From IMG/VR virus record IMGVR_UViG_3300005582_000023, positions 1-42,218 of that record: a stretch of DNA of 42,218 bases, one strand, 5' to 3'. The notes under the pieces were generated by a model. The model was given only the letters and a program-made list of their open reading frames with translations, searched no databases and was not told where the DNA came from. The DNA is from a virus. The stretch's first letter is position 1. The number at the start of each line of letters is the position of its first letter. Made by a program: the position numbers and the translations under genes. Positions 38,929 to 42,218 of the stretch are shown here, piece after piece.

Positions 38929-38942
38929 CCCTACCGGTAGGG
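38929..38942. promoter_or_regulatory. Perfect 14-bp palindrome between divergent genes
   Basis: CCCTACCGGTAGGG is fully palindromic and lies in the short region from which the minus-strand early genes and the plus-strand terminase and fibre genes diverge. A CCCTGC-TT-GCAGGG hairpin lies nearby at 38888-38901. A regulator site controlling both directions is plausible. No certain -10/-35 boxes were found. Confidence 0.4.
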
Positions 38943-39043
38943 CGGCTTGAACGGCCTCAGGAGAGTGCCTGCTCAAACTCCGCGCCCCAACGCGCCCTTA
39001 AAGCAGCCGCTTGCTTTTTCGCTGTCCTGAGCTACCTTCACAC

Positions 39044-39223
39044 ATGTCAGAGAACCCTTCCCCTTCAAGCAGCGAAGCAACCGCGCCGGTCTACACCCGC
39101 CGCACTCGCATTATCATCGTGCCGCCACAGCTTTCTGCAAGAAAGGAACCCAGCTTTAACGGGCTTCACCAGTATCCGAACGGAATGAGTCCTTTGGTTG
39201 GACTAGCCGGCCTACTGTCATGA
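39044..39223 (+). CDS. Small basic protein upstream of the small terminase gene
   Basis: The 59-residue protein starts MSENPSPSSSEATAPVYTRR and continues TRIIIVPPQLSARKEPSFNG, with a GLHQYPNGMSPLVGLAGLLS end. It is Ser/Pro-rich and likely disordered. The stop overlaps the ATG of the next gene (ATGA). It is the first gene of the rightward unit. Function is unknown; a packaging accessory role is suggested by location only. Confidence 0.5.
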   Translation: MSENPSPSSSEATAPVYTRRTRIIIVPPQLSARKEPSFNGLHQYPNGMSPLVGLAGLLS

Positions 39224-39918
39224 TCGAAGAACCACCAGCTGACCTCCGCGAGCCGTTCTCAATGGAGCGGGTGGAGGTGAAGCCGAAGATGACCTCGGAA
39301 GAGGTTATGGAGAAAGCTAGGTCCGTGCGCTGGACGCCGAAGGCTGGACTAGCTGACTTCCCTGACAAGTTTGATCCCGAGACTGACAACTACTGCGCGC
39401 CACCGCCGGAGCTTGAATTTCATAACGCTAAAGACCCAAATAGGGTCATCCAACGCGAGAAGCCTGAACACCGCATGGTCTTGTTCATGAAGGCTCAGAT
39501 GCTGTCCAACCGGGAAATCGCGAAAGAACTAGACCTCACGACAACCACAGTCTCTCAAATCACTCGCCAACCATGGTTCCGTCACGCTCTCGCTCGCAGG
39601 ATGGAGGACGCTGGTGGGGACATCCTACGCAAGACCCTCGAAGGCGTGGCTCTCGACTGCGTGTACAACCTAATCACCATTGCGAACGGCCAGCAAGAAG
39701 GTGCTAAAGTTGCCGACATCCGTGCGGCGAACGACTCCCTGCTGGACCGCTTCCTCGGTAAAGCCACGCAGAGGGTGGAACAATTTGATGGTGGTAAAGT
39801 GCCCACTACTAACGAAATCGAGTCTCTCGATAGGCAGTTGGAGGAAACGCGACAAGAAGTTGCGCGCCTCTCAGGTGCCAAATCTCAACCAAAACCCGCC
39901 ACAGAAGTGGCACAATAG
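39220..39918 (+). CDS. terS: Small terminase subunit-like protein
   Basis: The 232-residue protein contains a helix-turn-helix at about residues 93-115 (MLSNREIAKELDLTTTTVSQ followed by ITRQPWF), which matches the DNA-binding domain of phage small terminases. A helical central part follows (DILRKTLEGVALDCVYNLIT, then RAANDSLLDRFLGKATQRVE) and a coiled coil with SLDRQLEETRQEVARLSGAK. Small terminases bind the packaging site and recruit the large subunit. No large terminase is visible downstream or elsewhere in the window, so this assignment rests on its motifs. Confidence 0.6.
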   Translation: MIEEPPADLREPFSMERVEVKPKMTSEEVMEKARSVRWTPKAGLADFPDKFDPETDNYCAPPPELEFHNAKDPNRVIQREKPEHRMVLFMKAQMLSNREIAKELDLTTTTVSQITRQPWFRHALARRMEDAGGDILRKTLEGVALDCVYNLITIANGQQEGAKVADIRAANDSLLDRFLGKATQRVEQFDGGKVPTTNEIESLDRQLEETRQEVARLSGAKSQPKPATEVAQ

Positions 39919-39930
39919 ATACAACACCTC

Positions 39931-40422
39931 ATGGCTACACGTACTACAGCAACCGCGGTCGCAGGGGATTTCTCTGACCGAGTTCTCAAAGGGGCGACTG
40001 ACTTCGCCGGACCAACAGACTTCCTTGTCCCTCCAACCGCGCTGAGCGCGATTGAAACGGTGGTCGCTGCTCGCACCCTTACGGCTGCGGACTCCGGCAA
40101 AACCTTTGTTCTCTCGCTGGCCGGCGGGTTCACCATCACGCTCCCCGGTGTCGCTCGCGGACTGCACTTCAAGTTCATCACCGGCATTATCCCTACCACG
40201 GCCTACATCATCACGGCTGCGACTGCGGTGGTCAACGGCGGCATCAACGAACTCGAGGTTGACACCCACGACGACGGCCCGGTCGCCTCGGACTCGACCT
40301 CTCTCACTTTCGTCGCCTCCTCACTCGGCACCGTGGGTGACTGGGTCGAATACATCTCTGACGGAACCAAGTGGTATATCACCGGTCAGACCAAGCTCGA
40401 CGGCGCAGTCACCTTCTCCTAA
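39931..40422 (+). CDS. Virion protein with a fibre-like beta domain
   Basis: The 163-residue product contains the pattern VAARTLTAADSGKTFVLSLA followed by GGFTITLPGVARGLHFKFIT, and ends DWVEYISDGTKWYITGQTK. The block 'LTAADSGKTF....G.TITLP....GL.F.F' recurs as a domain in phage tail fibres and capsid-associated proteins. It begins 12 nt after the small terminase stop behind TACAACACCTC. Two strong hairpins separate it from the tail fibre gene. Confidence 0.55.
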   Translation: MATRTTATAVAGDFSDRVLKGATDFAGPTDFLVPPTALSAIETVVAARTLTAADSGKTFVLSLAGGFTITLPGVARGLHFKFITGIIPTTAYIITAATAVVNGGINELEVDTHDDGPVASDSTSLTFVASSLGTVGDWVEYISDGTKWYITGQTKLDGAVTFS

Positions 40423-40431
40423 GCTCTAACT

Positions 40432-40482
40432 GGCGGCGTAGACTACCCCTCTACGCCGCCTTCTAGCGTTCTAAAAGAACGC
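40432..40482 (+). terminator. Tandem hairpins between virion protein and tail fibre genes
   Basis: First hairpin GGCGGCGTAG (40432-40441)/CTACGCCGCC (40451-40460) with a 9-nt loop. Second hairpin GCGTTCT (40466-40472)/AGAACGC (40476-40482) with an AAA loop. T-tracts are poor, so the pair may be a partial terminator, attenuator or processing site rather than a full terminator. Confidence 0.5.
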
Positions 40483-40507
40483 CGCAGTCTCCACCTTCGC
40501 TCCCACA

Positions 40508-42218
40508 ATGGCCGAGTTCGTCATCCCACTCTACTACAACCTCGACACCTTCCGGTTCACGGACGGTCTCACGGGTTCGTCTAGAGACCCGCTCACCATC
40601 GGCCAGAGCGACGTCATCTCATGGGCAGTCCGCTTCGTGCGGTCTTCTATCGCGGTTGAGTTGACAGCTACCCCAGTCTTCGTCTGCGGCTTGAAGTTGG
40701 TCGACTCCCCGGGTTCCTCCTTCCTCATTCAGACGGCGACGGGCACCAAGACCGGGACGGGTTCTACCACGGTCTATACTTTCACCACCACGATCGCGAG
40801 TTCGGAGCTAAGCACTCAGCTCAACCTTGCGGCCGCGGTCAACTGTGCTTTCGTCATCTACGACTCGGCTAACGGTATCACCACCCTCCCTTCGTTGAAG
40901 GTGACGATACTACCAAACCCGAACATCACAGGCACCACGCCAACCAGCGCGAACGGCACGCTGTCCGTCGCAGCAGGCAAGACAGTCACCTTCCCGCAAA
41001 GCCTGACCTTTCCCAGCGACACCGGAACGGACAACTACCAACTCACAACGAACGGCGCTGGTGTGCTGACATGGGAGGCTGGAACAAACGCACCCGGTGG
41101 CAGCACCACTCAGGTTCAATACAACAACGCGGGATCGTTTGCAGGAATCACAGGCGCAACTACAGACGGCACCGCGCTGACGCTTGTTGCTCCGGTGCTG
41201 GGAACTCCATCAAGCGGCACGCTAACAAACTGCACTGGTCTCCCTGTTTCTGGTATCACAGCATCTACCACTACCGCACTTGGAGTTGGTTCGATTAACC
41301 TCGGTCATGCCACAGCGAACACTTTAACGGCTAGCAGCGGCGTGCTTTCAATCGAAGGCAAGACCATTCTTGACCGGACCAACACACTGGATGGAATCAC
41401 AAACAAGACGTTTGTGGCTCCGGTGCTGGGAGCAGCCACGGCGACTTCCATCAATGGCATCACGATCTCGGCAAACGGCTCTGGCACGCTCACGATGGAT
41501 GGCAGCATTAACACCTCCGATAACGGCGGCAGCATCGACACGACTGGTGATATGGGACTGTCCGGTGGAAGCATTATTACTAAATGCGTATCAGGCTATT
41601 ACCCCGGCGGGTTTATCAACACCAGCAGCGATGAGGGTCAGGGAGGCAGCATAGACACGAGAGGCCCATATGAAGGCGGCAGTGGAGGCAACATAGATAC
41701 TAGCGGCGATGTGGCTAATGGAGGCAACATCGACACTAGCGGATCAGGAACTTCCGGTGGCAATGGTGGTTCCATCAAAACATCGGGGCTCGGTGCGTCC
41801 CCCGGCGGCAGCATCGACACCAGCGACGGCGGTGGTAGCATCTACACCACCACCAACGGCGGCACCATAGACACTAGACTTTCTGGCGGCAGCATCGACA
41901 CAAGCAGCGGCGGAGGCTCCATAAACACCACAGGCACAGGTAGCATCCAGCTAGGAGTCACCGGAACGCGCACGACCTTCACTGGCGCGGCAAGCGGCAC
42001 AAACAAGTCCATCGCGCTTCCTAACCTATCCGGCACCGTAGTCGTGACAGCAGCCACCAGCGCAACCGCCACGCAGGCGTTGTTCGCAACGGCGACAGCA
42101 GGCGCACCTGCCTATCGTGCGATAGCCTCGGCAGACATCGCCACCGCGCTGACCACACCGGGACCCATCGGCACTACGCCAAACACTGGCGCTTTTACGA
42201 CGCTGACGGGAACAAGCA
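40508..42218 (+). CDS. Tail fibre protein with glycine-rich GGSIDT repeats (partial, 3' end cut)
   Basis: The frame starts at ATG 40508 behind TTCGCTCCCACA and runs to the window end without a stop, giving at least 570 residues. It begins MAEFVIPLYYNLDTFRFTDG with an N-terminal domain of about 140 residues. Then comes a fibre-like section (GTNAPGGSTTQVQYNNAGSF, and APVLGTPSSGTLTNCTGLPV, typical of phage fibre shafts), a glycine-rich repeat block with at least 13 G-x-I-x-T units (residues about 332-475), and the common ending PGPIGTTPNTGAFTTLTGTS. The repeat block predicts an elongated beta-solenoid-like shaft. The protein probably recognises the host surface. The C-terminal receptor-binding part is outside the window. 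Confidence 0.75.
   Translation, partial: MAEFVIPLYYNLDTFRFTDGLTGSSRDPLTIGQSDVISWAVRFVRSSIAVELTATPVFVCGLKLVDSPGSSFLIQTATGTKTGTGSTTVYTFTTTIASSELSTQLNLAAAVNCAFVIYDSANGITTLPSLKVTILPNPNITGTTPTSANGTLSVAAGKTVTFPQSLTFPSDTGTDNYQLTTNGAGVLTWEAGTNAPGGSTTQVQYNNAGSFAGITGATTDGTALTLVAPVLGTPSSGTLTNCTGLPVSGITASTTTALGVGSINLGHATANTLTASSGVLSIEGKTILDRTNTLDGITNKTFVAPVLGAATATSINGITISANGSGTLTMDGSINTSDNGGSIDTTGDMGLSGGSIITKCVSGYYPGGFINTSSDEGQGGSIDTRGPYEGGSGGNIDTSGDVANGGNIDTSGSGTSGGNGGSIKTSGLGASPGGSIDTSDGGGSIYTTTNGGTIDTRLSGGSIDTSSGGGSINTTGTGSIQLGVTGTRTTFTGAASGTNKSIALPNLSGTVVVTAATSATATQALFATATAGAPAYRAIASADIATALTTPGPIGTTPNTGAFTTLTGTS
41501..41935 (+). repeat. Glycine-rich tandem repeat block in the tail fibre
   Basis: Codons for G-S/N/F/T-I-x-T (for example GGSIDTSG, GGNIDTSG, GGTIDTR) recur about every 8-17 residues, 13 times. 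At the DNA level GGCAGCATCGACAC(C/G/A)A-type blocks repeat with variations. The changing spacing and third-position differences suggest an old, selected protein repeat rather than a recent expansion. Confidence 0.7.

Overview
The window is a large piece of a lytic, tailed (podovirus-like) bacteriophage genome of about 55-60% G+C. I see no integrase, repressor, tRNA, CRISPR array or insertion sequence. The host cannot be named. Almost no gene has a Shine-Dalgarno sequence; most start codons follow G-poor, A/C-rich leaders, so the host probably initiates translation largely without Shine-Dalgarno pairing.

Layout. (1) 1-22539, plus strand: virion genes in the order small structural protein, portal, small protein, scaffold, major capsid protein (DUF5309/SU10-like), two small proteins, neck/adaptor-like protein, a large Thr-rich structural protein, several small virion proteins, then an 11.7-kb gene for a 3889-residue large polyvalent protein. 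(2) 22442-38878, minus strand: replication, recombination and repair genes, read from right to left. They include a pyrimidine-dimer-glycosylase-like protein, a Cas4/AddB-like Fe-S nuclease, a Sak4-like ATPase, small Cys-rich proteins, a DUF669-like ssDNA-binding candidate, a ParB-methyltransferase fusion, a family A DNA polymerase with an N-terminal uracil-DNA-glycosylase-like domain, an ATP-dependent DNA ligase and a DUF3987-type helicase/primase. Many are joined by 4-nt ATGA overlaps. (3) 38929-42218, plus strand: from a divergent intergenic region with a perfect palindrome run a short ORF, a small-terminase-like gene, a virion protein and a tail fibre gene cut by the window end.

No large terminase, holin, endolysin or RNA polymerase gene is visible. 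The window is therefore probably not the complete genome, although the reading phase of the tail fibre at the right edge is compatible with the left edge.

Most unusual features: the polyvalent protein carries three separate HExxH zincin motifs, an embedded Dam-type adenine methyltransferase and four LESRG pentapeptides that separate its modules. The polymerase has His at the usual Phe/Tyr O-helix position and Asp at the usual steric-gate Glu. A strong terminator sits only 15 nt before the ParB-methyltransferase start codon, with no room for a new promoter. The non-coding stretches at 35287-35886, 37198-37351 and 37747-38233 are packed with perfect hairpins and include three copies of a 26-39-bp repeat and a roughly 220-bp nested dyad with an AT-rich centre that could be a replication origin.
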